This document shows, in pieces, positions 16,603 through 26,159 of a DNA stretch of 64,000 nt. The notes beneath the pieces are model-generated. The model did not search any database and was not told where the DNA came from. It saw only the letters and a program-made list of their open reading frames with translations. Position 1 is the stretch's first letter, and each line of letters begins with the position of its first letter. Both the position numbers and the translations under genes were made by a program. The DNA comes from Planctomyces sp. SH-PL14 (GTDB lineage: Bacteria; Planctomycetota; Planctomycetia; Planctomycetales; Planctomycetaceae): positions 8,121,256-8,185,255 of the forward strand of contig NZ_CP011270.1 in the NCBI RefSeq assembly GCF_001610835.1, in the 5' to 3' direction.

Positions 16603-17919
16603 TCACTTCCGCACCGGCATCAACTCCCGAATCGCCGCCGCACTCGCCCGCACTCCCGTCCGCAACGAAGGCTCCGCATCCGGGTAATACTTCGACGAAT
16701 GCAGATAAGGAGGCTTCCCCCCCTCTTCTCGGTAACCCGCCAACCGCTTCCCGTCGACGGTCCCCAACCGGAACATGAAAATCGGAATCCCGCCGGTCGC
16801 ATACTCCCCAAAATCCTCCGCCCCCATCACCCGCTCCGCCGGCACCAGATTCTCCTTCCCAAACTCGATCGCAAACGCGTCCATCACCCGGGTCACCAGC
16901 CCCGGATCGTTGTGAACCGCCGCCGTCCCCTCGTCGAACGTCACCTCCGGAGCCGGCGCCCGGTGTCCGTCCGCGACCGCCTTCGCCTTCCGGGCAATCG
17001 CGTCCCGGAGCTTCTGCCGGATCTCCGGCGTGTAACTGCGGATCGTCAACTGCAGCCGGCAGCTGTTCGGAATGATGTTGTGCTTCGTCCCTCCATGAAT
17101 CGACCCCACCGTCACCACCGCCTGGTCAAACGGCGAGACCTCCCGACTGACGATCGACTGCAGGTCCTGAACCACCTGCGCCGCCTGGAGAATCGGATCG
17201 ATACAGACCTCCGGCCGCGATCCGTGCCCCCCCTGCCCCCTCATGACGATGTCGCAGCTGTCGGAATTGGCGAACGCATACCCCGGCCGATACCCGATCT
17301 TCCCCGCCTCCAGCTCGGAGTCGACGTGGAGCGCCACCGCGAACTGCGGCTTCGGGAACCGCGTATAGAGCCCGTCCTTCAGCATCGCGACCGCGCCATC
17401 CACCCGCTCCTCCGCCGGCTGGCCGATCAGCACCAGCGTCCCCTGCCACCGGTCGCGATGCGCGGCGGCATACCGCGACAGGCCGACGAGGTTCGTGATG
17501 TGGATATCATGCCCGCAGGCATGCATCGTCGGGACGGTCGTGCCGTCGTCATTCTTGCCGGTCGCCTGTGACGCGTAGGGCAGCCCCGTCTCCTCGTGGA
17601 CCGGCAACCCATCCAGGTCCGAGCGGAACATAACCACCGGTCCGTCGCCGTTCTTGAGGACCGCCACGACTCCGTGGCCGCCGACCCCGGTCGTCACTTC
17701 GAAGCCGGCCGCTTTCAGCTCGGAGGCGAGGCGGGCCGCCGTCTTCTCCTCCTGAAACGACAGCTCCGGATGCTGGTGCAGCTCCTGGTAGACCTTCACC
17801 AGGCTCGGCAGCTCCTTCTCGATCCACGGATCGGCCTCGGCCCCCGGGACCGCGCTTCCGTTGCCCGCCACGAGCCACACTCCCAGAAACGCGGTCGCAA
17901 GTCCGAATCGGGACGCCAT
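16603..17919 (-). CDS. M20 family amidohydrolase, secreted
   Basis: A 438-residue peptidase M20/amidohydrolase starting at the ATG at 17919, with a signal peptide (ATAFLGVWLVAGNGSAVPGA). Family motifs in order: LHQHPELSFQE near 47-57, the metal-binding HACGHD at 133-138, the catalytic glutamates in GQPAEER near 166-172, and a GGHGSRPE segment in the dimerisation region. GAEDFGEYA near the C-terminus supplies another metal ligand. These enzymes cleave N-acyl amino acids or related amides. Its export suggests use of extracellular amides. The gene is divergent from 18100. Confidence 0.88.
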   Translation of the reverse strand: MASRFGLATAFLGVWLVAGNGSAVPGAEADPWIEKELPSLVKVYQELHQHPELSFQEEKTAARLASELKAAGFEVTTGVGGHGVVAVLKNGDGPVVMFRSDLDGLPVHEETGLPYASQATGKNDDGTTVPTMHACGHDIHITNLVGLSRYAAAHRDRWQGTLVLIGQPAEERVDGAVAMLKDGLYTRFPKPQFAVALHVDSELEAGKIGYRPGYAFANSDSCDIVMRGQGGHGSRPEVCIDPILQAAQVVQDLQSIVSREVSPFDQAVVTVGSIHGGTKHNIIPNSCRLQLTIRSYTPEIRQKLRDAIARKAKAVADGHRAPAPEVTFDEGTAAVHNDPGLVTRVMDAFAIEFGKENLVPAERVMGAEDFGEYATGGIPIFMFRLGTVDGKRLAGYREEGGKPPYLHSSKYYPDAEPSLRTGVRASAAAIRELMPVRK

Positions 17920-18099
17920 GCCAGTTCCTCGCACCAGTCGACGGTCATGCCAGTGAGCGCAATTCTCTGCCGGTCTGGAAGATAGCCCGGTCCTGTCCCC
18001 CGCTCCACGGCCGGCGACATCGAATCCCCTTGAAACCGTCACGAGGCCCGGCAGGTATTTGCTGCAGGTTTTCCCGTCGTGGCTCGCGGACTCGTCATC

Positions 18100-19875
18100 A
18101 TGCTTCGCCTTCAAGCTCTGGGCTCCATCGTTCTGCTGCTGGGACTGGCCTGGAGCCCGGCCCGAGCCACGGCCGACGACCGGACCGGCCGGGACATCCT
18201 CCCCGCGACGAGCGTCGTCTTCGTCGAAATCGCGAAGCCGGCGGAGGTGATTCGCACGCTCACGACCCATCCGCTGCTGGCGGAAATTACCAAGCTCGAT
18301 TCGTACGACAAGGCGATGGAAAAGACCGACCTTCTCGGTCTGCGGCTGGGGGTCGGCTTCGTCGAGTTCCAGCTCGGGATGGCCTGGAAGGATGCCCTCA
18401 CGGCCCTGACCGAGGGGGGCATCTGGGCCTCGCTGAACGGACCGGAGATCGGAGACGTGGTGCTCGTGAAGGCGCGGGATGAGAAGACCCTCAACCGCAT
18501 CCGCGACACGCTCCTCAAGCTCGCGCGGGACGACGCGAAGAACAAGGGGAAGTCCGAGCCGTTCGAGGAGGACGCTTACCGGGAAAAGACCGTCTACAAG
18601 ACCAAGGGGGGCGGGTTCGCCACGATCGGTCCGTGGCTCGTCCTCGGGAACAAGCCGGAACTCGGCAAGTCGGTCCTCGACGTCCTGATCGACGGCACCT
18701 CAGAGGGCATTGCGAAGAACGAATCCTTCGCTGTTGCTCAGGCAAAGGTTCCTCCAACGGCGTCCGTCTGGGCCTTCACGAACATCGCCACGATCCGCGG
18801 TGCGGGAGTCGCTCCCAAGCTCTACTCCGGCCGCGCGGACGATCCCGGTGGGGAGATGCTGGTGGGGGGCATCCTGGACGTCCTCAAGACGGCGAACTTC
18901 TCGACGACAGTCCTGACCGTCGACGCGAAGACGATGTCGATCGAGATCGCTCTCCCCTTTGAAGCGGACAAGGTGAGCGAATCGCGGGAGTTCTTCTTCG
19001 GCCCGGGAGGGAACGGGCGGGCCCCCGCCCTGCCGCAGATCGACGGCCTGCTCTTCGGCCTCTCGAGCTACCGCGACCTCTCGCAGATGTGGCTGCGGGC
19101 CGGGGACCTCTTCGATGAAGGCATGAACGAGAAACTTGCCCAGGCCGACAGCCAGCTCACGACCCTGTTCTCCGGCAAAGACTTCGGCGAGGACATCCTC
19201 GGCGCGTTCGCCCCGCAGCTCCAGTTCGTGGCGATGCGGCAGACGTTTGGCGAAGCGGGCCCTGTCCCGGCGATCAAGCTTCCGGCCTTCGCCATCGCCT
19301 TCGAGATGAAGGATCCCGAGACGGCGCGGCGCGAGTTCAAGCGGATCTTCCAGAGCTTCGTCGGCTTCCTGAATGTGGTCGGAGCGATGAACGGCCAGCC
19401 GCAACTGGAGCTCGACATCGAGCGGGACAACACCCTCGAGCTCGTCTCGTCGTCGTACCTGCCGGAGAAGGACGAGGCGAAGTCGCAGCAGGCCCGGATC
19501 CAGTTCAACTTCTCGCCGTCGGTCGGCTTCCAGGGAAAGCGGTTCGTCCTCGCCAGCACCCGGACCATGGCGCGGGAGCTGGCGAAGGCGGCCGACGCCC
19601 CCGCCAGCGAGGTCAACACGCTGGTTGAGCTCAATGCGAGCGTGCTGAGGGAGGTCCTGAACGACAACCTCTCGCACCTCGTGTCGCAGAACATGCTCAA
19701 GGAAGGGGCGACGCGCGAGGAGGCGGAACTCAAGCTCGGAGACCTGCTCAAAATCCTCTCATTCTTCCGCGATGCCCGGCTCCAGCTCGGCGCGGGGGAT
19801 GGACAGCTCCGCGCTCGTTTCCAGATCCAGATGCTCGAGCCCCCGGCCGCGGCTCCCGCCTCCTCGTCGAAGTGA
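18100..19875 (+). CDS. Large secreted hypothetical protein (DUF3352-like)
   Basis: A 591-residue protein from the ATG at 18100; a GTG at 18079 would add seven residues. The signal peptide is LGSIVLLLGLAWSPARATA. The mature protein alternates short strands and helices, including VVFVEIAKPAEVIRTL near the start, LVLGNKPELGK and FVLASTRTMARELAK. These resemble the repeated scaffold of DUF3352-type planctomycete proteins, a resemblance I hold with moderate confidence. It is 48 bp upstream of the DUF1800 gene, so a three-gene operon with DUF1800 and DUF1501 is likely. Confidence 0.75.
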   Translation: MLRLQALGSIVLLLGLAWSPARATADDRTGRDILPATSVVFVEIAKPAEVIRTLTTHPLLAEITKLDSYDKAMEKTDLLGLRLGVGFVEFQLGMAWKDALTALTEGGIWASLNGPEIGDVVLVKARDEKTLNRIRDTLLKLARDDAKNKGKSEPFEEDAYREKTVYKTKGGGFATIGPWLVLGNKPELGKSVLDVLIDGTSEGIAKNESFAVAQAKVPPTASVWAFTNIATIRGAGVAPKLYSGRADDPGGEMLVGGILDVLKTANFSTTVLTVDAKTMSIEIALPFEADKVSESREFFFGPGGNGRAPALPQIDGLLFGLSSYRDLSQMWLRAGDLFDEGMNEKLAQADSQLTTLFSGKDFGEDILGAFAPQLQFVAMRQTFGEAGPVPAIKLPAFAIAFEMKDPETARREFKRIFQSFVGFLNVVGAMNGQPQLELDIERDNTLELVSSSYLPEKDEAKSQQARIQFNFSPSVGFQGKRFVLASTRTMARELAKAADAPASEVNTLVELNASVLREVLNDNLSHLVSQNMLKEGATREEAELKLGDLLKILSFFRDARLQLGAGDGQLRARFQIQMLEPPAAAPASSSK

Positions 19876-19923
19876 CTCCGCTGGCCCGAGCCGATCCCCC
19901 CCGCTGAACCGGTTTGGTGTGTC

Positions 19924-21294
19924 ATGCCCCTCAACATCGAGACCGTCGATCCGGACTGGGCCTGGAAGGCCTACGTACCCGATGACGCCCAGCCCTGGTC
20001 CCGCGGCCGTGCGGCTCACCTCTTCCGGCGGGCCGGCTTCGGAGGCTCGGAGCCGGATCTGACCCGGGCCGTCGCCGATGGGCCGCGGGGCACGGTGGAT
20101 CGCCTTGTGCATCCCTCACCGGCTTCCGCCGCGGAGACGGCCGACGCGGAGAGCCTGGGAGAGTCGGCACTCGCGGGGGGGAACGCCAAGTCGCTGGAGG
20201 CGTGGTGGCTGTACCGGATGCGGAACGCATCGGATGTTTTGCTGGAGAAGATGACCCTCTTCTGGCACGGCCACTTCGCCACGAGCGCCGACAAGGTGAC
20301 CGATGCCCGGCTGATGTTCGAGCAGAACGAACTGCTCCGCCGGCACGCTCTCGGAAAGTTCGGACCGTTCGTGCAGGAGATCTCCCGCGATCCGGCGATG
20401 CTGATCTACCTCGATTCGGCCACGAACCGCAAGCAGCACCCGAACGAGAACTACGCCCGCGAGGTGATGGAGCTCTTCTGCCTGGGGGAAGGGGAATACA
20501 GCGAGACCGACATCCGCGAGCTGGCGCGGTGCTTCACCGGCTGGGAGATCAAGCGGGGGAAGTTCAAGTTCAACAAGTACCAGCACGACGAGGGGGAGAA
20601 GACCGTTCTGGGCGCCAGGAAGATCCGCGAAGGGGGCGAGGGAGTCGACGTGGTCCTGTCGCAGCCTGCCTGTCCGGAATTCCTCGTCCGAAAGCTGCTG
20701 CGGTTCTTCGTCTTTGACGACGTTGTGCCGCCCGATGCCCTGATCCAGCCGCTCGTCGAGGAGTTCCGGGCGTCCGATCTCGACGTCCGGACGCTCCTGG
20801 GCTGGGTCTTCGCCAGCAACCTCTTCTTCTCGCCGCTCGCCCTCTCCCGGAAGGTCCGGTCGCCGGTGGAGCTGGGGGTCGGTCTGCTCCGGGGCCTGGA
20901 GGCGACGACGAACCTGCAGGCCCTCGCCGAAGGGACTGCCCGCGTGGGGCAGGAGCTGTTCTATCCCCCGAACGTCAAAGGGTGGGACGGCGGCCGGACC
21001 TGGATCAACTCCTCGACACTCCTCGGCCGCGCGAACCTCGTGCGGCAACTCGTTCATAGCGACAAGACCCGTTTCGCCGGGGGAACGCTCGAAGAGCTCG
21101 TGGGGGGATGGAAGCTGAAGTCATCGGCGGAGATCGTGGCCCGGTGGTGCGACCTGCTGCTGGCCCGCGAGGTCGCGACAGAGACGCTGCGGCCAGTCGT
21201 GAGCCGGATCGACGAGAGCGGCGGAACACGGGAGCACCGGCTGCGCGAGGCGCTGTGCCTGCTCTGCACGATTCCGGAGTTTCAACTGGCGTAG
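19924..21294 (+). CDS. DUF1800 family protein
   Basis: A 456-residue protein. Typical DUF1800 features are visible: AAHLFRRAGFGGS near residue 30, MTLFWHGHFATS near 115 and NENYAREVMELFCLGEGEYS near 180. LARCFTGWEI, the LVRKLLRFFVFDD segment and NVKGWDGGRTWINSSTLL follow. No export signal is evident. DUF1800 genes are almost always followed by a DUF1501 gene, as here, and the pair is abundant in planctomycetes. The role is unestablished. Confidence 0.92.
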   Translation: MPLNIETVDPDWAWKAYVPDDAQPWSRGRAAHLFRRAGFGGSEPDLTRAVADGPRGTVDRLVHPSPASAAETADAESLGESALAGGNAKSLEAWWLYRMRNASDVLLEKMTLFWHGHFATSADKVTDARLMFEQNELLRRHALGKFGPFVQEISRDPAMLIYLDSATNRKQHPNENYAREVMELFCLGEGEYSETDIRELARCFTGWEIKRGKFKFNKYQHDEGEKTVLGARKIREGGEGVDVVLSQPACPEFLVRKLLRFFVFDDVVPPDALIQPLVEEFRASDLDVRTLLGWVFASNLFFSPLALSRKVRSPVELGVGLLRGLEATTNLQALAEGTARVGQELFYPPNVKGWDGGRTWINSSTLLGRANLVRQLVHSDKTRFAGGTLEELVGGWKLKSSAEIVARWCDLLLAREVATETLRPVVSRIDESGGTREHRLREALCLLCTIPEFQLA

Positions 21295-21351
21295 ACGTGC
21301 GGTCACGGCGCACGGGCAGGAATCCACGGCAGGTTTTCGAGAGGCAAGGCG

Positions 21352-22572
21352 ATGTTCATCAATCGACGGCAGTTTCTGCGGAACTCGGCTCAGTACGGAT
21401 CGCTGGTGGGGCTGGGCGCCTGGGCTCCGGACCTTCTCGTTCGCGCGGCGGCTGCGGCGGACGCGGCCCGAAGCGACGAGCGGATCCTGGTGGTGGTCCA
21501 GCTCACCGGCGGGAACGACGGGCTCAACACGGTCGTTCCGTACAAAGAGGACATCTACTACCGCGACCGCCCCAAGCTGGCGATCCCGGCCAAGGACGTT
21601 CTGAAGATCGGCAACGACCTCGGTTTCCATCCCGCTCTCCAGCCTCTGGCCCGGCTGCTGGAGGCGCGGCAGGTCTCGGTCATTCAGGGGGTCGGTTATC
21701 CCGATCCGAACCGGTCGCACTTCGAGTCGATGGACATCTGGCACACCTGCCAGAGGAAGACCGACCGCCGGACCGAGGGTTGGCTCGGGAAGTACCTGGA
21801 GGCGACTCACGGGGACGACACGTCGGCGATGCATATCGGCGGCGGAAAGCAGCCCTTCGCGCTCACAGCCGATCACGTTCGCGTTCCCTCGGTGCAGTCG
21901 CTCGATCAGTTCCGGCTCGACGTGAAGGAGTCAGGCGGCCTCGCGACGGTCCAGAAGCTCGCCTCCGCGCCGCGGTCCGGCGAGGACGACCTGCTGGGCT
22001 TTCTCCAGACCAGCACGTCGTCGGCCCTCGATGTCAGCGAGCGGCTCCAGCAGATCGCGTCCCGTCCGGCGTCGGGCTCGAAGTATCCGGAGGCGGAGCT
22101 CTCCCGGAAGCTGCAACTGGCGGGACAGCTCATCGCGTCGAACTTCCCGGCCCGGATCTACTATGTCGAGCTGGACGGGTTTGACACCCACTCCCAGCAG
22201 GCCGCGGCGCATGCGGGGCTTCTGCGGCAGCTGGGCGAGGCGATCGAAGCGTTCATGGGGGACCTCAAGACGCAGGGGAACCAGGAGCGCGTCCTGACGA
22301 TGGTCTTCAGCGAGTTCGGCCGCCGGCTGGCCGAGAACGCCAGCGAGGGGACCGACCATGGTGCGGCCGCGCCGGTCTTTCTCGTCGGGGCGGGGGTGAA
22401 GCCCGGATTGCTGGGACGGCATCCGAGCCTGACCGATCTGGACCAGGGGGACCTCAAGCATCACACCGATTTCCGGCAGGTGTACGCCACGGTGCTGCAG
22501 TCGTGGCTCAAGACCGACAGCGCGTCGCTGCTGAACGGCCCGTTCAAACCGCTTCCCGCCCTGGAGGCGTAG
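21352..22572 (+). CDS. DUF1501 family protein with Tat-type signal
   Basis: A 406-residue protein. The N-terminus (NRRQFLRNSAQYGSLVGLG) looks like a twin-arginine signal. Motifs of the family follow: VVVQLTGGNDGLNTVVPY, GVGYPDPNRSHFESMDIWHT, ELDGFDTHSQQ and TMVFSEFGRRLAENASEGTD, ending with DHGAAAPVFLVG. The layout is that of a metal-dependent hydrolase of the sulfatase/alkaline phosphatase type, but activity is not established. It is the last gene of the run that begins at 18100. The next gene is convergent, with a 19-bp gap. Confidence 0.92.
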   Translation: MFINRRQFLRNSAQYGSLVGLGAWAPDLLVRAAAAADAARSDERILVVVQLTGGNDGLNTVVPYKEDIYYRDRPKLAIPAKDVLKIGNDLGFHPALQPLARLLEARQVSVIQGVGYPDPNRSHFESMDIWHTCQRKTDRRTEGWLGKYLEATHGDDTSAMHIGGGKQPFALTADHVRVPSVQSLDQFRLDVKESGGLATVQKLASAPRSGEDDLLGFLQTSTSSALDVSERLQQIASRPASGSKYPEAELSRKLQLAGQLIASNFPARIYYVELDGFDTHSQQAAAHAGLLRQLGEAIEAFMGDLKTQGNQERVLTMVFSEFGRRLAENASEGTDHGAAAPVFLVGAGVKPGLLGRHPSLTDLDQGDLKHHTDFRQVYATVLQSWLKTDSASLLNGPFKPLPALEA

Positions 22573-22591
22573 GCCCCGTGCCACCCCCCGT

Positions 22592-23407
22592 TCAGGGGCC
22601 GATTCTCGCCGCAATCGCCTCGCCGAGGTGACGGGCTCCGGCCGAGGAGAGATGCAGTCCGTCGGTCGTCGCACCGTCGCGGAAGATCGTGTGGGAGACG
22701 ATCCGTTTGCTGATCAGGGCCGCTCCGTGTCGCTGGGCCAGCCGTCTCTGGGCTCCGCCGTAGAGATGGCCGAACGGGACGAGCGGGAGTTCGACGACGT
22801 AGACCGTTCGTTCCCGGCGGGCGACCTTGGCGAGGAGTCGGTCGAGACGGGACGCGAACTCCTCGAACGATGTCCCCCCCAGGATGTCGTTGCCTCCCAG
22901 GAAGATGATCACCGACTGGCAGTCGTCAGGGATGTCAGCCGCCTGGACGATTCCGTCGGCGAGTCGAGCTCCGGGAGTGGCCAGGTTCAGGATGTGTCGT
23001 CCCGCGCCGGCGAGGGCGTCGGTCCAGGTGGCGTTGTCTCCCTCGTACTGAGCTGTGAGGGAGTCGCCGAGGATCGCGACAGAGTGATCTGGAGCGAGCC
23101 GGGGGAGTCGGCGGAGAAGCGTCTGCACTTCGCTGCCGACGCAGACGAGGGTGACCGCCGCGAGCAGGATGGTGGGGCGCTGGCTGGTGCCGCGGCGGAA
23201 CCAGTAGACGAGTGCCATCCCCCAGCTCAGGTAGAGGAGGGGCGGGAGCGGCGTGGAGGAGAGGAGGATGACGATGAGGCTGGCGAGAACCAGCATCGTG
23301 GCGAGTTGGGGCCGTCCGGCGCGGCCGTACCAGACCCCCAGGAGCAGAAGAACGGCGCCGGAGAAGAGGGCGTCTCCGCTCGCAAAGTGGTCGACCAGAA
23401 CCCGCAT
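22592..23407 (-). CDS. Membrane-anchored SGNH/GDSL hydrolase
   Basis: A 271-residue protein. Residues 15-85 form two to three membrane helices (LFSGAVLLLLGVWYG, then ATMLVLASLIVILL and ILLAAVTLVCVGS). The SGNH domain follows: block I VAILGDSLTAQY with the nucleophilic serine, block III FLGGNDIL, and block V DGLHLSSAG with the catalytic Asp/His. These enzymes are esterases or acyl hydrolases; the substrate is unknown. The active site probably faces away from the membrane anchor. It lies 48 bp downstream of the WXG100-like gene on the same strand. Confidence 0.87.
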   Translation of the reverse strand: MRVLVDHFASGDALFSGAVLLLLGVWYGRAGRPQLATMLVLASLIVILLSSTPLPPLLYLSWGMALVYWFRRGTSQRPTILLAAVTLVCVGSEVQTLLRRLPRLAPDHSVAILGDSLTAQYEGDNATWTDALAGAGRHILNLATPGARLADGIVQAADIPDDCQSVIIFLGGNDILGGTSFEEFASRLDRLLAKVARRERTVYVVELPLVPFGHLYGGAQRRLAQRHGAALISKRIVSHTIFRDGATTDGLHLSSAGARHLGEAIAARIGP

Positions 23408-23455
23408 GCCCGATGACGTTCGGTTGGAGGGGCGATTCCCGGAATCGCCGGTAGC

Positions 23456-23728
23456 CTAGCGCTGCTGGAGGTATTCTTCCAGCCGCTCGGCTTTGCGGAC
23501 GAGGTAGGGAATGTGCTGGTTGTTGACCTCGATGAAGGCGCCCAGCAGGCGGAGGTGTTCGCGGAACTGTTCGGCGAACTTGGCGTTTTCCTGGTCTCGC
23601 CAGGTGGTGCTGAGGGCTTCGAGTTGACCGGCGAGGATCTGGGCCTGATCAGCGATGGTGGTGTTGAATTGTTTGAGTTTGAGGGCGAAAGCCCGGAGTT
23701 CTTCGGGGTTGGCGATTGCCTGGGCCAT
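23456..23728 (-). CDS. WXG100-like small protein
   Basis: A 90-residue, wholly helical protein. The centre reads LEALSTTWRDQENAKFAEQF, with a tryptophan turn between two amphipathic helices (WRD in place of WxG), and the length matches ESAT-6/WXG100 proteins. There is no signal peptide. Classical members are secreted by type VII systems through an FtsK/SpoIIIE ATPase; none is encoded here. Similar orphan proteins occur in planctomycetes. It probably forms a helical-hairpin dimer. Family assignment is moderate to good, secretion is unproven. Confidence 0.72.
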   Translation of the reverse strand: MAQAIANPEELRAFALKLKQFNTTIADQAQILAGQLEALSTTWRDQENAKFAEQFREHLRLLGAFIEVNNQHIPYLVRKAERLEEYLQQR

Positions 23729-23823
23729 GTCGACCTCGTGGGGTGTGTTTTATTCATGATACGGACGCCGCCCGGGAAACCAACAAGCGGCGTCGGGAAT
23801 GCTTAAACGCCGCCTCTCCCACC

Positions 23824-24114
23824 GGGGTCCAGGGGGTACCCCCTGGTGGGGAGTGCAGAGGGGCAACGCCCCTTTGCCCGCCGGAGGCCCGGCCGTCGAG
23901 AGATATCTGAAGGACGGAGTATCCAAACGCGGACATCGTGCCGTCTGCCACCTCACCAACCCGCTGCTACCACAAAGCGGGCATCCGTCGTTTACCACGG
24001 TTCCTCACAGGAATGCCTCCGGCGGCAAGGGGGCGAGGCCCCCTTGACCCCAGCTGCCGTGGCACGTTGGGTTTGAGCGTCGGACGCCGCGCCGGCAAGC
24101 ACGTTGTTCGACCG
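23824..24114 (+). repeat. Interspersed repeat A, copy 3
   Basis: A slightly shortened forward copy between the divergent WXG100-like and aminotransferase genes. The central block lacks some bases present in other copies, and its tail is diverged (GGCAAGCACGTTGTTCGACC). Confidence 0.82.
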
Positions 24115-24186
24115 GCTCGCCTCCCGTACGTCGGATCGCGTATCCTTGAAACCACCTATCCCGTCCCTCAACACCACACATCCGTG

Positions 24187-25050
24187 ATGCAAGAACCGCT
24201 CGCCAACTGGAATGGTTCCGAACTCCCGCTCAGCGAAGTTCGCGTCTCGGTCCTCGACCGCGGCTTCCTGTTCGGCGACAGCGTCTACGAGGTCCTTCGC
24301 GTCTACCACGGCCGCCCGTTCCTCGAACGGGAACACATGGACCGCCTCCGCGAAAGCCTCAAAGAACTCCGGCTCTCCATCGACTGCGCCCGCCTCGAAA
24401 CCCGCGTCCACGAGACCCTCCAGCACAGCCGGGTTACTGACGGCCTCATCTACATCCAGGTCACCCGCGGCGAAGCCCCGCGGATGCACCACTTCCCCAA
24501 GCCGACGCCGACCCCCAACGAACTGATCTGGGTCAAAGACCTGGGAGGCGACCCGCTCGCCTCGCTCCGCGGCAAGGGAGCCACCGCCATCCTCGTCGAG
24601 GACCAGCGCTGGAAGCGGTGCGACATCAAGTCCACCAACCTCCTCGCCAACTGCCTCGCCGCCCAGGATGCCCATGAAGCGGGCTGCGAAGAGGCGCTCC
24701 TCGTCGCGGACGACGGCACCATCACGGAAGGCTCGCACACCAGCGTCTTCGGCATCGCCCGCGGCCACCTGCTGACCGCGCCGCTCGAAGCGAACATCCT
24801 CCCCGGAATCACGCGAGGCCTCGTCCTCGACCTCGCCGAAGCGGCCGGCATCCCGTGCGAAGAACACGCACTCACCCGCAACAATCTCTGGGAGATCGAC
24901 GAGCTGTTCGTCACCGGCACGACCGCGGAGGTCCTGCCGATCATCGAAGTGGACCAGCGTCCGATCGCGGGGGGACACCCCGGACCGATCACCAAGCGTC
25001 TGGAAGCGGCCTATCGGGCGGAAGTCGAACGTGTCTGCCGCCCCCACTGA
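24187..25050 (+). CDS. D-amino-acid aminotransferase-like class IV PLP enzyme
   Basis: A 287-residue fold-type IV aminotransferase from the ATG at 24187. Visible motifs: VSVLDRGFLFGDSVYEVLR near residue 20, IYIQVTRGEAPRMHHFP near 95, and the lysine expected to bind PLP in RCDIKSTNLL near 145. EALLVADDGTITEGSHTSVF and the phosphate-binding ILPGITRGLVLDL follow. The set suits D-alanine transaminase or a branched-chain/4-amino-4-deoxychorismate relative. The RGEAPRMHHFP stretch favours the D-amino-acid type. The next gene starts 20 bp inside its 3' end. Confidence 0.85.
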   Translation: MQEPLANWNGSELPLSEVRVSVLDRGFLFGDSVYEVLRVYHGRPFLEREHMDRLRESLKELRLSIDCARLETRVHETLQHSRVTDGLIYIQVTRGEAPRMHHFPKPTPTPNELIWVKDLGGDPLASLRGKGATAILVEDQRWKRCDIKSTNLLANCLAAQDAHEAGCEEALLVADDGTITEGSHTSVFGIARGHLLTAPLEANILPGITRGLVLDLAEAAGIPCEEHALTRNNLWEIDELFVTGTTAEVLPIIEVDQRPIAGGHPGPITKRLEAAYRAEVERVCRPH

Positions 25051-26077
25051 GCCTCACCCCTCCACCCAGTCGCCCGCCACAGTGCCCGTTCAGACAGCGA
25101 CAGAGGCGGAGCGGACTTCTCTCTTGGTCCGGATCGTCATCCGGTGGTGCCGGCTGATTGTCCTGGCAGGGTTTCTGCCACCGATCGGCTGGATCGCCGG
25201 GCGGTACTGGTGGCCCATCGACCTACTGTCGCACTTTCCGTTTCAGGCGATCCTCGGTTTGAGCGTCGCGCTCCTGGCGGCGATCTGTCTCCGCCGCGGG
25301 CGGCTCGCCGCGGCGGTCAGCGTTCCCCTGACGGTCAATCTCCTGGCGATCGCCAGCCTCTCCTGGCCAGCCGCGGCGGTTCAGGCGGACGGCCCGCGGC
25401 TGAAGATCTGCTCCGCAAACGTCCATGTCGACAACATGGACGCCGCTCCGCTGCTGGAATGGCTCCGCCGCGAGAAGCCGGATGTTCTCTACATCTCGGA
25501 GCTGACGCCGAAGTACGACGCCGCGGTCCGGGCTTCCGGACTGTTTGCGTTCGCGTTCAGCCGGTCGGAGCTCGACAGCCCGTGGGGGGCGGCTCTCTAC
25601 AGCACCCGCCCGCTGGAAGAGGCGCGGTTCCTGCCCCGGTCGTTCGGCTGCCCCACCATGGTGGCCCGGATCGATGTCGAAGGAACTCCGCTCCTGATCG
25701 CCGGAGCCCATCCCGTCCCGCCGGCCGGGCCGCGATTCACCCGGCTAAGGGACGAGCTTCTGGCGGAGACCGCCGGAGAGCTGCGCGGCCGGACGGAGCC
25801 GGTGGTCCTCTGCGGGGACTTCAACGCGACCCCGTGGTCGTATGCATTCCGCGATCTGCTTTCCGTCGCCCGGCTTCGAGATGGTCGCCAGGGGTATGGA
25901 TTCAAAGCGACGTGGCCGCAGGGGAACGCGCTCCTGTCGATCCCCATCGACCACGTTCTGGTCTCCGAGACGATCGCCGTGCGGGACTTCCGGGTCGGCC
26001 CAGCGGTCCGCTCGGATCACTTCCCGGTGATTTCGGAGATCCAGCTTGCGCGTCCGGCGGGTGGTCGCGCGGACTGA
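25031..26077 (+). CDS. Endonuclease/exonuclease/phosphatase family membrane protein
   Basis: A 348-residue protein beginning at a GTG that overlaps the aminotransferase gene. Three membrane helices occupy residues 35-115 (LIVLAGFLPPIGWIAG, AILGLSVALLAAICL, then LTVNLLAIASL). The EEP domain follows: KICSANVHVDNM, DVLYISELTP, VLCGDFNATPWS and the closing RSDHFPVISEI with its catalytic His. Such anchored EEP proteins act on phosphodiesters outside the cytoplasm; the substrate is unknown. Start and overlap suggest coupling to the aminotransferase. Confidence 0.87.
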   Translation: MSAAPTEPHPSTQSPATVPVQTATEAERTSLLVRIVIRWCRLIVLAGFLPPIGWIAGRYWWPIDLLSHFPFQAILGLSVALLAAICLRRGRLAAAVSVPLTVNLLAIASLSWPAAAVQADGPRLKICSANVHVDNMDAAPLLEWLRREKPDVLYISELTPKYDAAVRASGLFAFAFSRSELDSPWGAALYSTRPLEEARFLPRSFGCPTMVARIDVEGTPLLIAGAHPVPPAGPRFTRLRDELLAETAGELRGRTEPVVLCGDFNATPWSYAFRDLLSVARLRDGRQGYGFKATWPQGNALLSIPIDHVLVSETIAVRDFRVGPAVRSDHFPVISEIQLARPAGGRAD

Positions 26078-26159
26078 GAATCACGGTTGGGATTCGCCGG
26101 GCGACGCGGGTTCAGGTTTGATGCCGCCGCGTGCTGGCTCATCTCGCGGAGCGAGATGG

